Of a stretch of DNA of 49,403 bases, positions 1 to 10,338 are shown piece after piece. The DNA is from Bacteroidota bacterium. GTDB lineage: Bacteria > Bacteroidota > Bacteroidia > Bacteroidales > ML635J-15. The notes below the pieces were generated by a model. The model did not search any database, was not told the DNA's origin, and worked only from the letters and a program-made list of their open reading frames with translations. Where the stretch lies: contig JAKQEK010000290.1 in the NCBI GenBank assembly GCA_029558535.1, positions 1 to 49,403 on the forward strand, read 5' to 3'. Positions within the stretch are counted from its first letter, which is position 1, and every line of letters starts with the position of its first letter. The position numbers were made by a program, and so were the translations under genes.

Positions 1-20
1 GGTCGCTCCAGACTTGACCC

Positions 21-41
21 AATTAGTGCGCTAATTTTTTT
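21..41 (+). terminator. short terminator-like hairpin
   Basis: The arms aattag (21-26) and ctaatt (31-36) pair around a tgcg loop and run into a T tract (35-41). This fits an intrinsic terminator for a gene lying left of the window. The stem is only 6 bp and AT-rich, so the call is weak. Confidence 0.3.
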
Positions 42-269
42 AAAATCAGAATTGTTAAGCGACAAAACAGTATTCAATGCTCCGCGGGATGGCCTGGCAA
101 AACGGCGGGCAGCTCAAGCGGTGAGAGCGAAACAATTAGAACCGAAGCTCGGCGAAGCCAATTGTGTCGAGCCGACATGTAAAGTGCCGATGATAAATTT
201 GTTTAGTATAATCGAGCAATTGAAATTGCGAAGATTAGACTATTACAAATTTACAATCGGTGTCGTTCT

Positions 270-319
270 CTAAAACAAATATTTGGGTACTGGCCAAAGG
301 AGTATGGCATTTGTTTTAG
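270..319. repeat. 11-bp perfect inverted repeat
   Basis: The arms ctaaaacaaat (270-280) and atttgttttag (309-319) are perfect reverse complements with a 28-nt loop. Close direct repeats, ggccaaagg (292-300) and ggccaagg (319-326), lie beside them. The role is unknown. It could be the end of a small mobile or repeated element. Confidence 0.4.
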
Positions 320-502
320 GCCAAGGTCGACGTACAATTCTTTTGTTTCGTATCGAGGTGCGTTGGGCAGCATCGGTTTGCCTTGACTTTTTTGTAACTT
401 TTTTTGTTAAGAAAAAAAGTTTGATATAAAAAAATAAAGCGAATTTTGTTAGCTGTTGACCAGCTATTATTTACTTGAAATATTTTTCAAGAACTGCCTT
501 AG

Positions 503-723
503 TGCGGCAAAAACATATGTTTTAATTTGTATATTGCAGATATTCAAGCACTTAAGGTTGTGCTAAAATTCGAAGAGACAAGTCGGGAGAAATATGGAAA
601 TCCGTAAATTATATAAGTCCCGAAATGCCATTTGTTGAAGATGATAATTATTTACTGCATAAAGAAGTAGCAAATATTAAAGAGAAGGTGGATTTTATTG
701 TTAAGAAAATACAGGAGAAGTAA
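503..723 (+). pseudogene. possible frameshifted 3' gene remnant
   Basis: Two short frames join into protein-like sequence if one base is read twice near position 604. The first (503-604) ends in KFEETSREKYGNP. The second (604-723) continues VNYISPEMPFVEDDNYL and finishes with a lysine-rich helix ending VKKIQEK and a TAA stop. There is no start codon upstream and the first frame is closed by a stop at 500-502, so this would be only the C-terminal 70 or so residues of a decayed gene. I do not recognise the family. The alternative is chance coding-like sequence. Confidence 0.35.
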
Positions 724-724
724 T

Positions 725-1438
725 TTACAACTCACCAATATCAATTCCTTCGTCAAAATGTTCGTGTGCAGTACCGTTTTCGAACATATAAATTCTTCCC
801 GGAAATTTTTTAAGTATATTGTAATTATGCGTTACAATAATTACTGCTTTTCCCGATTCTGTTAAGTTACAGAGTATTTCTATTACCTGTGCGGCACTTT
901 CAGGATCGAGGTTTCCGGTTGGCTCATCTGCAAAAATTACAGGAGGATTATTAAGAAGAGCTCTGGCAATGCTAACAGATTGTTTCTCTCCGCCTGATAA
1001 TTTCGAAGGCATCATGTATTTCTTTTCTAACATGCCTACGCTTTCGAGCACCTCATTAATTCTAATTTCAATATCATTTTTATCTTTCCAGTCAGTTGCT
1101 CTAAGAACAAAATTAAGATTTTCGAATACGTTGCGGTCAGCCATTAATTCAAAATCCTGAAATACCATACCGATTTTTCGGCGCAATAGCGGAATTTGCT
1201 TTGATTTAAGAGAATCTATAGAAAACCCTGCTACGTTGATAGTGCCTTGTCCTTTAATTACAGGAAGTTCGGCATACAATGTTTTTATTAAACTTGATTT
1301 GCCGCTTCCCACTTTTCCTATAAAATATACTAAATCGCCAACATCAACTTTGATATTTACATTATCAAGTATTTTAGTATCTTCTTGATAAACGTTAAGT
1401 CCCGAAGTTTCGACTAATAATGTTGAAGATGTTTCCAT
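725..1438 (-). CDS. ftsE: FtsE-like ABC transporter ATP-binding protein
   Basis: This 237-residue stand-alone ABC ATPase has all the nucleotide-binding motifs: Walker A GKVGSGKS (41-48), Q-loop Gln94, signature LSGGE (147-151), Walker B VIFADE (167-172) and H-loop His204. Length and the FQDFELMADRNVFENL segment match the FtsE/LolD/MacB group. FtsE works with the membrane protein FtsX at the division septum to control peptidoglycan hydrolases, and in this phylum it is often encoded away from ftsX. No ftsX is present here. The Walker A has Lys where Pro or Asn is more usual (GKVGSGKS). The gene diverges from the TPR gene at 1672. A lolD-type ATPase cannot be excluded. Confidence 0.75.
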   Translation of the reverse strand: METSSTLLVETSGLNVYQEDTKILDNVNIKVDVGDLVYFIGKVGSGKSSLIKTLYAELPVIKGQGTINVAGFSIDSLKSKQIPLLRRKIGMVFQDFELMADRNVFENLNFVLRATDWKDKNDIEIRINEVLESVGMLEKKYMMPSKLSGGEKQSVSIARALLNNPPVIFADEPTGNLDPESAAQVIEILCNLTESGKAVIIVTHNYNILKKFPGRIYMFENGTAHEHFDEGIDIGEL

Positions 1439-1485
1439 ACAATAAAAATCAGATTTTACAGGTTTATATTAAAATGTTACTCTTG

Positions 1486-1493
1486 CAAATGTA
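1486..1493 (-). promoter_or_regulatory. candidate -7 box for the FtsE-like gene
   Basis: On the minus strand this reads TACATTTG, matching the Bacteroidota -7 consensus TAnnTTTG, 48 nt before the start codon. No TTTG is found at the expected -33 position, and such matches occur by chance in AT-rich DNA. Confidence 0.3.
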
Positions 1494-1594
1494 GTTATAT
1501 ATTCTGTTTAAGAAGTAGTAAAACAGTTTAGAAATAAACAATACGGTGTTAATTAAAAAAGTTTTTCTGTATATATATATAGTATGTAATGTAG

Positions 1595-1602
1595 TACTTT
1601 TG
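1595..1602 (+). promoter_or_regulatory. candidate -7 box for the TPR/barrel operon
   Basis: The sequence TACTTTTG matches TAnnTTTG and lies 70 nt before the start at 1672. A -33 TTTG at the right distance is not seen. Confidence 0.3.
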
Positions 1603-1671
1603 AATTTAATACTATAGTGGTTGTAAATAGTTGATATATAAGCGATTAGGAAATTATTAATATAGAAAATT

Positions 1672-4600
1672 ATGAAGATAAAGTTTTTGATTTTATTTGT
1701 TGTACTAATTTGTCATAATTTGACATATGGGCAAAAGACACAAGCGTATAATGAAATGGAAACTTTGTGGACTACTGCTGAAGACCTTTTTAACAAAGGA
1801 ATGTATGTCCCTGCTCAAAAGTTGTTTGCAGAAATTCTGTTAGATGAAGGACAAGAGTATTCGGCTTATAAAGACGATGCAGCTTTTTATATAGCTTTAT
1901 GTTCAATGAATCTGTTTAATAAAGATGCAGAATATCAAATATCAGGCTTTATAGCCGAACATCCCGAAAGTCATAATAGCAATGATGCCGCTTTCCAGAT
2001 GGCAAATTACTATTTCAGGATAAGAAAATACAAAGATGCACTTGAATGGTACGATAAAACAGACAGATTAAGTCTAACAAAGGATGAACAGTCGGAGTAT
2101 TTCTTTAAAACGGGTTTCAGTCATTTTGCACGTTCCGATTTTGACAGAGCCGCCAAAGCTTTTTATGAATCAAAAGAAGATAAAACTATTTATGGACCAA
2201 TGTCATTGTATTTCTATTCTCATATAAAATATATAAGCGAACAATATCAAACTGCACTATTAGGCTTTCTCGAACTTGAAAAAAGCCCGACATTTTCTGC
2301 AATAGCACCTTTCTATATCACTCAGATTTATTATTTGCAAGAGAAGTACGATGATGTAATAGCTTATGCACCGAAAATGATAGACACATTAACTGGAGCA
2401 AGAGCTGCCGAAACCAATAAGATTTTGGGTTCGTCTTATTACAGAAAAGGTAAATATGCAGAGTCATTGCCTTATCTAAATACATATCTTAAGAACACAT
2501 CTTCTGCTACAGATTATGATTACTATGAGATTGGATATGCATATTATATCACCAAGCAATATGAAGCTGCTGCAAATTCTTTTAGCAAAATTACCAAGAT
2601 GCAGGATACACTTAGCCAGTATGCAGCTTATCATTTGGGTGATTGTTACTTAAAAATGGGTAAAAAGGTGGATGCGAGGTTATCATTCGAAATGGCTGCA
2701 CAGTATAATTATAATCCGGCGATCAGAGAGGATGCTTTATTTAATTATGCACAGCTCTGTTTTGAATTGTCAATGTCTCCATTTAACGAAGCAATCAATG
2801 CATTTTTAAGATATATCAAAGAGTATCCAAAATCTTTGAGAACAGATCAGGCTTATGATTATTTATTGGATGCTTTTTTAAGTACAAAGAATTATCAGAG
2901 AGCAATAACCGTAATTGAGGAAATGCCCGGAAGAAATTCAAAAATTGATGCAGTTTACCAGAGACTGACATATTTCAGAGGATTAGAATATTTTACCGAG
3001 TCGAAGTTCTCAGAAGCAATAGGGATGTTTGATAAATCGCTTAAATATGGCATTTATGATAAAACTATTCAGGCATTGTCTTATTATTGGAAAGCCGAAG
3101 CTAATTATCGTCTCGATAAAATTGACGAAGCTATAAATCAGTACAAAGAATTTGTTAATGTTACCGGTTCTGTAAGTCTCGATGAATATGGCAAGGCTCA
3201 TTATAATTTGGGATATGCGTATTTCAATAAAAAAGAATATGCTACGGCAAATTCCTGGTTCAGAAAGTTTGAGATGCAACCCGGTTATGAAAATACAGTG
3301 ATACTAAACGATGCAATGAACAGAATAGCTGATTGTTATTTTATTTCTAAGGAATTTGGTCCTGCAGCAGATTATTATAAAAAAGCTGCTGCAATCGGGA
3401 AAATTATGCCTGATTATACTTTGTATCAAATGGCTTTATCTTATGGCGGATTAAAACAGTCCAATGAAAAGATTTGGTCGTTAAGACGTTTATTACAGCT
3501 TTATCCGGATTCAGAATATGCAGGAAATGCTAATTTTGAAATAGGACGTACATATCATATTTCTGCCAACAATACAGATTCGGCAAAATATTATTACAAT
3601 AAGCTTATAGTTAACTATCCAAATTCATCAATGAAAAAGGCTGCTATGTCGAGTATTGCGGCAATTTATTTTAGTGAAAAAGATTACAATAAGGCCATGG
3701 ATTTGTATAAACAAGTTATAGCCGAATACCCCAATACTGAAGAGTCTGCAAATGCAAATGAAATGATTAGAGCAATATATATAGAAATAGACAATCCTGA
3801 TGGCTATATTGATTATGCAAATTCTGGAGTTCCGGGTGTAACAGTAAGTGTTGATGAGCAGGATGAAATCATGTGGCTGGCAGCAAAAAAATTGTATATT
3901 GATAAGAATTATAACGAAGCTCTAAATTCACTTACTAATTATTTGCTAAAATTCCCACAGGGAAGATTTTGTATAGAAGCTAATTATTTTAAAGCAGAGC
4001 TGCATTATTATTTCGAAGAAAAAGATCAGGCTTTGGTTTCGTACAGAATTGTGGCAGATGCATCGAGAGGTTCCTACACCGAAGAAAGTACAATTAAGGC
4101 TGCAAGCATTTTGTACGATAAAAAGCAGTGGCAGGAAGCTTATAATTACTATAATAAACTTTATCCGATTTCTGAAAATAAATCAACAAAGTTGTTGGCA
4201 GCAATAGGCAAATTGAGATGTGCATACTTTATGCAGAATTATGATGATGTGATTGCAGCAGCAACGGAGGTAATTGAAAATGAAAAATCAAATCAGGAAC
4301 AAGTAAGGGAAGCTCATTACAAAATGGCAAAATCATATTACGCTAAAGGAAATCTTATTAGGTCTTTGAATTTGTTTGAGAATTTATCTGTTGAAGTAAA
4401 GAGTTCAGAAGGAGCAGAGTCAATGTTTATGGTAGCTCAGATAAACTATGAAATGAAAAAAGATTCAGTAGCAGAAGATTTGATTTATGGATTTGCCCAG
4501 GCTAATTCGCCACACGGTTATTGGTTGGCAAAAAGTTTTATTTTATTATCGGATATTTATTACGATAGAGGAGATAATTTTTCGGCAAAGCACACACTTC

Positions 4601-4821
4601 AATCTTTATTGAACAACTATACAAATGAAACAGATGGAATAAAAGATATTACAAGTGAAAAATTAACAAAAATTATTGATGAAGAGCAAGCTGATAAGGG
4701 GGTAGAAGAATTGTTGAATTTAAGAATCAATATGACTGAAGATGGAAATGAAAAGTTATTTGAGGAAGAGACAATTATTGACTTGCCAAAACCTGCAGAG
4801 ATTCGAAACATTAATGATTAA
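1672..4821 (+). CDS. large periplasmic TPR-repeat protein
   Basis: The 1049-residue protein starts with a signal peptide (about residues 1-20, ending YGQ) and is otherwise almost entirely tetratricopeptide-type helical repeats, recognisable by recurring YxxGxxYxxxxxYxxAxxxF patterns and phrases such as YPNSSMKKAA and YPNTEESANA. These pair-of-helix solenoids act as protein-binding scaffolds. The YbgF-like repeats with YP spacing are typical of exported Bacteroidota scaffolds. It sits 17 bp before the outer-membrane barrel gene at 4839, so the two are probably co-transcribed and may form a periplasm-to-outer-membrane complex. No enzymatic domain is visible. I do not assign it to SprE/PorW or any named gene. 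Confidence 0.85.
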   Translation: MKIKFLILFVVLICHNLTYGQKTQAYNEMETLWTTAEDLFNKGMYVPAQKLFAEILLDEGQEYSAYKDDAAFYIALCSMNLFNKDAEYQISGFIAEHPESHNSNDAAFQMANYYFRIRKYKDALEWYDKTDRLSLTKDEQSEYFFKTGFSHFARSDFDRAAKAFYESKEDKTIYGPMSLYFYSHIKYISEQYQTALLGFLELEKSPTFSAIAPFYITQIYYLQEKYDDVIAYAPKMIDTLTGARAAETNKILGSSYYRKGKYAESLPYLNTYLKNTSSATDYDYYEIGYAYYITKQYEAAANSFSKITKMQDTLSQYAAYHLGDCYLKMGKKVDARLSFEMAAQYNYNPAIREDALFNYAQLCFELSMSPFNEAINAFLRYIKEYPKSLRTDQAYDYLLDAFLSTKNYQRAITVIEEMPGRNSKIDAVYQRLTYFRGLEYFTESKFSEAIGMFDKSLKYGIYDKTIQALSYYWKAEANYRLDKIDEAINQYKEFVNVTGSVSLDEYGKAHYNLGYAYFNKKEYATANSWFRKFEMQPGYENTVILNDAMNRIADCYFISKEFGPAADYYKKAAAIGKIMPDYTLYQMALSYGGLKQSNEKIWSLRRLLQLYPDSEYAGNANFEIGRTYHISANNTDSAKYYYNKLIVNYPNSSMKKAAMSSIAAIYFSEKDYNKAMDLYKQVIAEYPNTEESANANEMIRAIYIEIDNPDGYIDYANSGVPGVTVSVDEQDEIMWLAAKKLYIDKNYNEALNSLTNYLLKFPQGRFCIEANYFKAELHYYFEEKDQALVSYRIVADASRGSYTEESTIKAASILYDKKQWQEAYNYYNKLYPISENKSTKLLAAIGKLRCAYFMQNYDDVIAAATEVIENEKSNQEQVREAHYKMAKSYYAKGNLIRSLNLFENLSVEVKSSEGAESMFMVAQINYEMKKDSVAEDLIYGFAQANSPHGYWLAKSFILLSDIYYDRGDNFSAKHTLQSLLNNYTNETDGIKDITSEKLTKIIDEEQADKGVEELLNLRINMTEDGNEKLFEEETIIDLPKPAEIRNIND

Positions 4822-4838
4822 ATAATAATAGGAATTTT

Positions 4839-6566
4839 ATGAATATGAAAGCAAAATATTTTATAACATTGGTTTTATCGGTTCTTATGTTCGGAGCTTA
4901 TGCTCAGGAAGAAAACGACGGAGGACTGGGAGAGCAGACAGTTATTATTTATAATGAATACACTCCGGTATTAAAAGATGCTACACGAATGCAATTTTTA
5001 CCGGTAATAGTTGATACAATAAAGATAACTCCGGTTTTTGAATACAATGTCCAGCCTGTTTTATTTAAAACAAGGTTTTCGCCGACTCCAATAACTGCAG
5101 CAAGTGTAAAAGGTGAACCTCTGAAGTCTCTTGACAACGGTTTGATAAAAATAGGTGTCGGAAATTACTTGTCTCCATTGGTAGAAGTTTATTATAATAA
5201 TCGTCGCTCCAGAGATTATTCCTATGGAGCATTTGTTAAACATCATTCTTCATTTGGAACAATTAAAAATGTCAATAAACAAAGTATTTATAGCGGTTTT
5301 AACGATAATGAAGTTACAGCATACGGCAAGAAGTTCTTTCAATTATCCACACTTTCAGGGGACATTAACTTTAAATCAAATCAAATCCACTATTATGGTT
5401 ATGACCCTAATATTTATACCGGACTTGCCGATTTTGTTTTACCTTTTAAAAGAGAAGATATTGAGATGCAAAGGTATAACAGATTGAAAGCAAATTTTGG
5501 GATAATTTCAAATAACACATCGAATAGACGAATGAATTATGATGTGGATTTAGCATATCAGTATTTTTTCGCTTTTACTGAAGATTATCAGCATAAAGTT
5601 GATTTTACAGCCGATATAAATAAACTTGTAAAAAATAATCGTTATGGGATGGATGCAGGAGTATTATTTAACCATAATAACACCGTAGGTTTATCTTATA
5701 ATGAAATAAACTTGAATCTTAATCCGTATTTTAAACACTACACTGAATCCTGGCAGATACAAATTGGAGCAAATACTACCGGAGAATTTGGTGATGACAG
5801 CATCAGATATCATATATATCCAAATATTTTCTTCCAGCATAATATCAGCAATACAATTATTCCTTATGCAGGCTTTAAAGGATATATTCAAAATAATAAT
5901 CTTGAGTATATATGTAGCGTTAACCCGTTTGTAAATAATCTGAATAATTTGCGTACAACAAACTATGCTCAGGTAATTGATGTCGGTTTAAAAGGCAATA
6001 TCAGCAAAAATATATATTTCAACATTAATGGCAATTATTCAAAAATTGATGATATGGGCTTTTTTGTAGGGGATTCAACTACAATTCTTGATAATAAATT
6101 TGTTCTTGAGTACACTAATGTGGAGAGATTCGCCGGTTATGGGGAGATTGCTGTAGATAATATTGGCAGTTTTAGTTTTATTCTTAAGGGACATTATTAT
6201 TATTACAGTTATATTAAAAATCGTCAGAAACCATGGCACATGCCTAATGTTGATGTAAGTCTTAATACAAATTATAAGTTTAACGACAAATTGAATTTCG
6301 GGATTAATGTTGCATTCATTGGACCAAGATGGGCTAAAACTTATGCTCATTCAATCGGTAATACTGTTTATTCAGATGGTTTGTCATGGCATGAAGTTGA
6401 ACTAAAACCGATAATTGATGTAAGTCTGTACGGAGAATATAAATTTGCTTCAAACTTTTATGCGTTTCTTAATTTGAATAATGTTACCGGACAAAAACAA
6501 TTTATCTGGAATAATTATATGTCTCAGGGATTTAATGTGATGGCTGGGATAAAATACTTGTTCTAA
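4839..6566 (+). CDS. outer-membrane beta-barrel protein (TonB-receptor-like)
   Basis: The 575-residue protein has a signal peptide ending in AYAQ (about 1-22). A plug-like segment follows (EYTPVLKDATRM, then proline-rich repeats to about residue 85). The rest alternates hydrophobic and aromatic residues and ends in Phe, as expected for an outer-membrane barrel. The segment GNYLSPLVEVYYNN followed by KHHSSFG resembles Bacteroidota barrel proteins that are annotated as TonB-dependent receptors and encoded beside TPR proteins. That resemblance is from memory. It lacks the length of a true SusC-type receptor, and I see no TonB box with certainty. It probably works with the TPR protein just upstream. 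Confidence 0.7.
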   Translation: MNMKAKYFITLVLSVLMFGAYAQEENDGGLGEQTVIIYNEYTPVLKDATRMQFLPVIVDTIKITPVFEYNVQPVLFKTRFSPTPITAASVKGEPLKSLDNGLIKIGVGNYLSPLVEVYYNNRRSRDYSYGAFVKHHSSFGTIKNVNKQSIYSGFNDNEVTAYGKKFFQLSTLSGDINFKSNQIHYYGYDPNIYTGLADFVLPFKREDIEMQRYNRLKANFGIISNNTSNRRMNYDVDLAYQYFFAFTEDYQHKVDFTADINKLVKNNRYGMDAGVLFNHNNTVGLSYNEINLNLNPYFKHYTESWQIQIGANTTGEFGDDSIRYHIYPNIFFQHNISNTIIPYAGFKGYIQNNNLEYICSVNPFVNNLNNLRTTNYAQVIDVGLKGNISKNIYFNINGNYSKIDDMGFFVGDSTTILDNKFVLEYTNVERFAGYGEIAVDNIGSFSFILKGHYYYYSYIKNRQKPWHMPNVDVSLNTNYKFNDKLNFGINVAFIGPRWAKTYAHSIGNTVYSDGLSWHEVELKPIIDVSLYGEYKFASNFYAFLNLNNVTGQKQFIWNNYMSQGFNVMAGIKYLF

Positions 6567-6613
6567 TATTTTTAGCCAAAAATCATTAAATTTTTGTATA
6601 AAAAATTAGCGAA

Positions 6614-6643
6614 AATACAGATATTCTGAACAATATCTGTATT
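6614..6643. repeat. 12-bp perfect hairpin after the barrel gene
   Basis: The arms aatacagatatt (6614-6625) and aatatctgtatt (6632-6643) pair perfectly around a 6-nt loop, 47 nt after the barrel gene. No T tract follows on the plus strand. It may end transcription or protect the mRNA 3' end before gyrB. Confidence 0.45.
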
Positions 6644-6739
6644 CTATTAAATTGCTATTAACAATCCTTTTTAAGTAGCTGTATATCAATGTTTTATAAT
6701 CTTGTTACTTGTTGATAACTATATGGCTTTTTGTGATAA

Positions 6740-8809
<2,070 letters not shown>

Positions 8810-8828
8810 TTGATTATTTTAATAATAA

Positions 8829-8863
8829 GCACCCTCAGAATTGTTTTTTGAGGGTGTTTTTTT
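8829..8863 (+). terminator. gyrB terminator
   Basis: The arms caccctca (8830-8837) and tgagggtg (8849-8856) form a GC-rich 8-bp stem followed by a T tract (8857-8863). It lies 20 nt after the gyrB stop and touches the stop codon of the convergent gene at 8862. Confidence 0.88.
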
Positions 8864-10301
8864 ATTCCCCGAAGATGAAATTGAATCTGTTGCGATCTTC
8901 AATAATTTTTTTGTTATGATTTTGAATAAAATCAAAAACAAATTCGGGCTTAATATCTTTGGTCAGTATTTTATTGCTTCTGTTTAAAATGTATATTCTG
9001 GGAGTTTTGTAAGTTCCATAATACTTTGAAAAATTGCTTTTTTGAAACGGATCGTAAACATTTATCCAGTCTAATCCGTTTTCGTCAATAAATTCAGACC
9101 ATTCTTGAGTTTCTGTACCTGATAAAACTGCATATATTTCGGTATTTATTTCTTTTAATTTTGGATAATATCCACTCAAAATCAAAGCTGTTTCATTACA
9201 AATATCACAATCCGGTTCCCAAAACAGCAAGATTTTATAATCTGCATCAATATTATATATTGAATAATAATCACCGTTAATGTCAGGAAGATTAAGGTCT
9301 ATTGCTGTTTCTCCAATAACATTATGTTGAATGCTTTCTATCTTGAATTGCATTACAGAATAAGCAACATCACTGACCCACTCTGGTTTTTCTACCATAA
9401 AATAATTTCTGTATATATAAACGAGATATGCTTCAAGTCTTAAGTCAGAAGGATTTTCATAGCGAGATAAGAGGTAATTCAGGATATATTTGCGGTATTC
9501 AATATTTGAATTTGTTTTCGAAATTAAACTATCTATATCAGGATATACTTCATCAGGTTTATTTATACGGGTATCAAAAAAATAGAAGCAGTAATCGGAG
9601 AGTAGTTTGTGAAATATAAATTCGGGAGTATTTAACAGGCTTTCATCAGTAAAATCAACTCTGTCTAAATAATGAGTTTTATAGTAGTTATAATGAGTCA
9701 ATGGATCAGAATATTGCATATTTCCAATTTCTTCCGGAACATAAAATGGCTCAAGAATATTGAGTATTTTGTATAGGAAGTCAGATTTTTCTGTTTTTAG
9801 TTTATACTTTGTATAAAGCAAAGTTTGTGATTTATTTAGACTGTCAATCAGATTATTTATAATAGGAACAGTATCGGGCATAAATGATTTATAAAACTCT
9901 AACTCCATTGTTAGTTGTGTCCGTCTTTTATTGATAATTGCAATTTCTTTTTGCAGTTCATTGAATATTGAATATTGTTTTTCGCCACTTATTTGCATTT
10001 GTCCCAGAATGTCATTTGCATCAGTTTTAATTACAATATTTTGATCATCGGCAATAATAAAATCGAACCGTGATTGAGGTGGAACGACTATGAAATAAAC
10101 GCCGTGAGATAATTTGGAATCGGATTTGAATTCAACTACACCATTTACTGCCGGCAATGAATCGATTACTTTAAAGTCAGGACCTTTATGTACCCCAAGA
10201 TAAATTAAATATTGTGGACAGTTCGCTATTTCAACTCTAATGTTATATGAAAAAGCAGAAATACTAAAAAACAAAATAAAAAGAAATAAGCCGTATTTCA
10301 T
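8862..10301 (-). CDS. DUF4369/thioredoxin-like protein, second copy
   Basis: The 479-residue secreted protein has a signal peptide (about 1-19), an N-terminal DUF4369-like beta domain (about 20-105), a helical DUF5106-like middle (about 110-320) and a C-terminal thioredoxin fold (about 330-470) with a C-x-x-C pair Cys365/Cys368 in EPDCDIC. Family members are periplasmic thiol-disulfide proteins of uncertain substrate. It is a paralogue of the gene at 10339, 37 nt upstream in the same operon. The ATG at 10301 was chosen because the longer frame would overlap that gene and would bury the signal peptide. The CDIC active site differs from the usual CGPC or CGHC. Confidence 0.8.
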   Translation of the reverse strand: MKYGLFLFILFFSISAFSYNIRVEIANCPQYLIYLGVHKGPDFKVIDSLPAVNGVVEFKSDSKLSHGVYFIVVPPQSRFDFIIADDQNIVIKTDANDILGQMQISGEKQYSIFNELQKEIAIINKRRTQLTMELEFYKSFMPDTVPIINNLIDSLNKSQTLLYTKYKLKTEKSDFLYKILNILEPFYVPEEIGNMQYSDPLTHYNYYKTHYLDRVDFTDESLLNTPEFIFHKLLSDYCFYFFDTRINKPDEVYPDIDSLISKTNSNIEYRKYILNYLLSRYENPSDLRLEAYLVYIYRNYFMVEKPEWVSDVAYSVMQFKIESIQHNVIGETAIDLNLPDINGDYYSIYNIDADYKILLFWEPDCDICNETALILSGYYPKLKEINTEIYAVLSGTETQEWSEFIDENGLDWINVYDPFQKSNFSKYYGTYKTPRIYILNRSNKILTKDIKPEFVFDFIQNHNKKIIEDRNRFNFIFGE

Positions 10302-10338
10302 CTTGCAGAAAAACGGCTTAAATATATATATAAAGAAA

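Larger units (their letters stand above)
1..502. other. gene-poor left edge
   Basis: I see no convincing gene here. A 73-codon open frame at 52-273 has no recognisable domain and no promoter or start context. Roughly 80-180 is clearly richer in G+C than the rest of the window, which suggests different ancestry. The segment holds a terminator-like hairpin (21-41) and a perfect 11-bp inverted repeat (270-280 with 309-319). The stretch around 385-430 is T- and A-rich and looks non-coding. Confidence 0.5.

Noticed and set aside
52..273. 73-codon open frame at the left edge
   Set aside because: Its start is TTG, it has no domain, no signal and no plausible promoter, and it lies over a compositionally odd patch with inverted repeats. 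I left it out as a gene.
1672..4821. Assignment of the TPR protein to SprE/PorW of the T9SS
   Set aside because: Size and lack of a lipobox do not fit, and TPR content alone cannot decide; left unnamed.
4839..6566. SusC-type starch receptor
   Set aside because: It is far too short, has no SusC plug or SusD partner and is not near the starch genes.
6710..6718. DnaA-box-like tgttgataa upstream of gyrB, suggesting an origin
   Set aside because: Only one imperfect box is seen, no dnaA or dnaN is nearby and no unwinding element or box cluster exists. A similar single box occurs near 26621 by chance.
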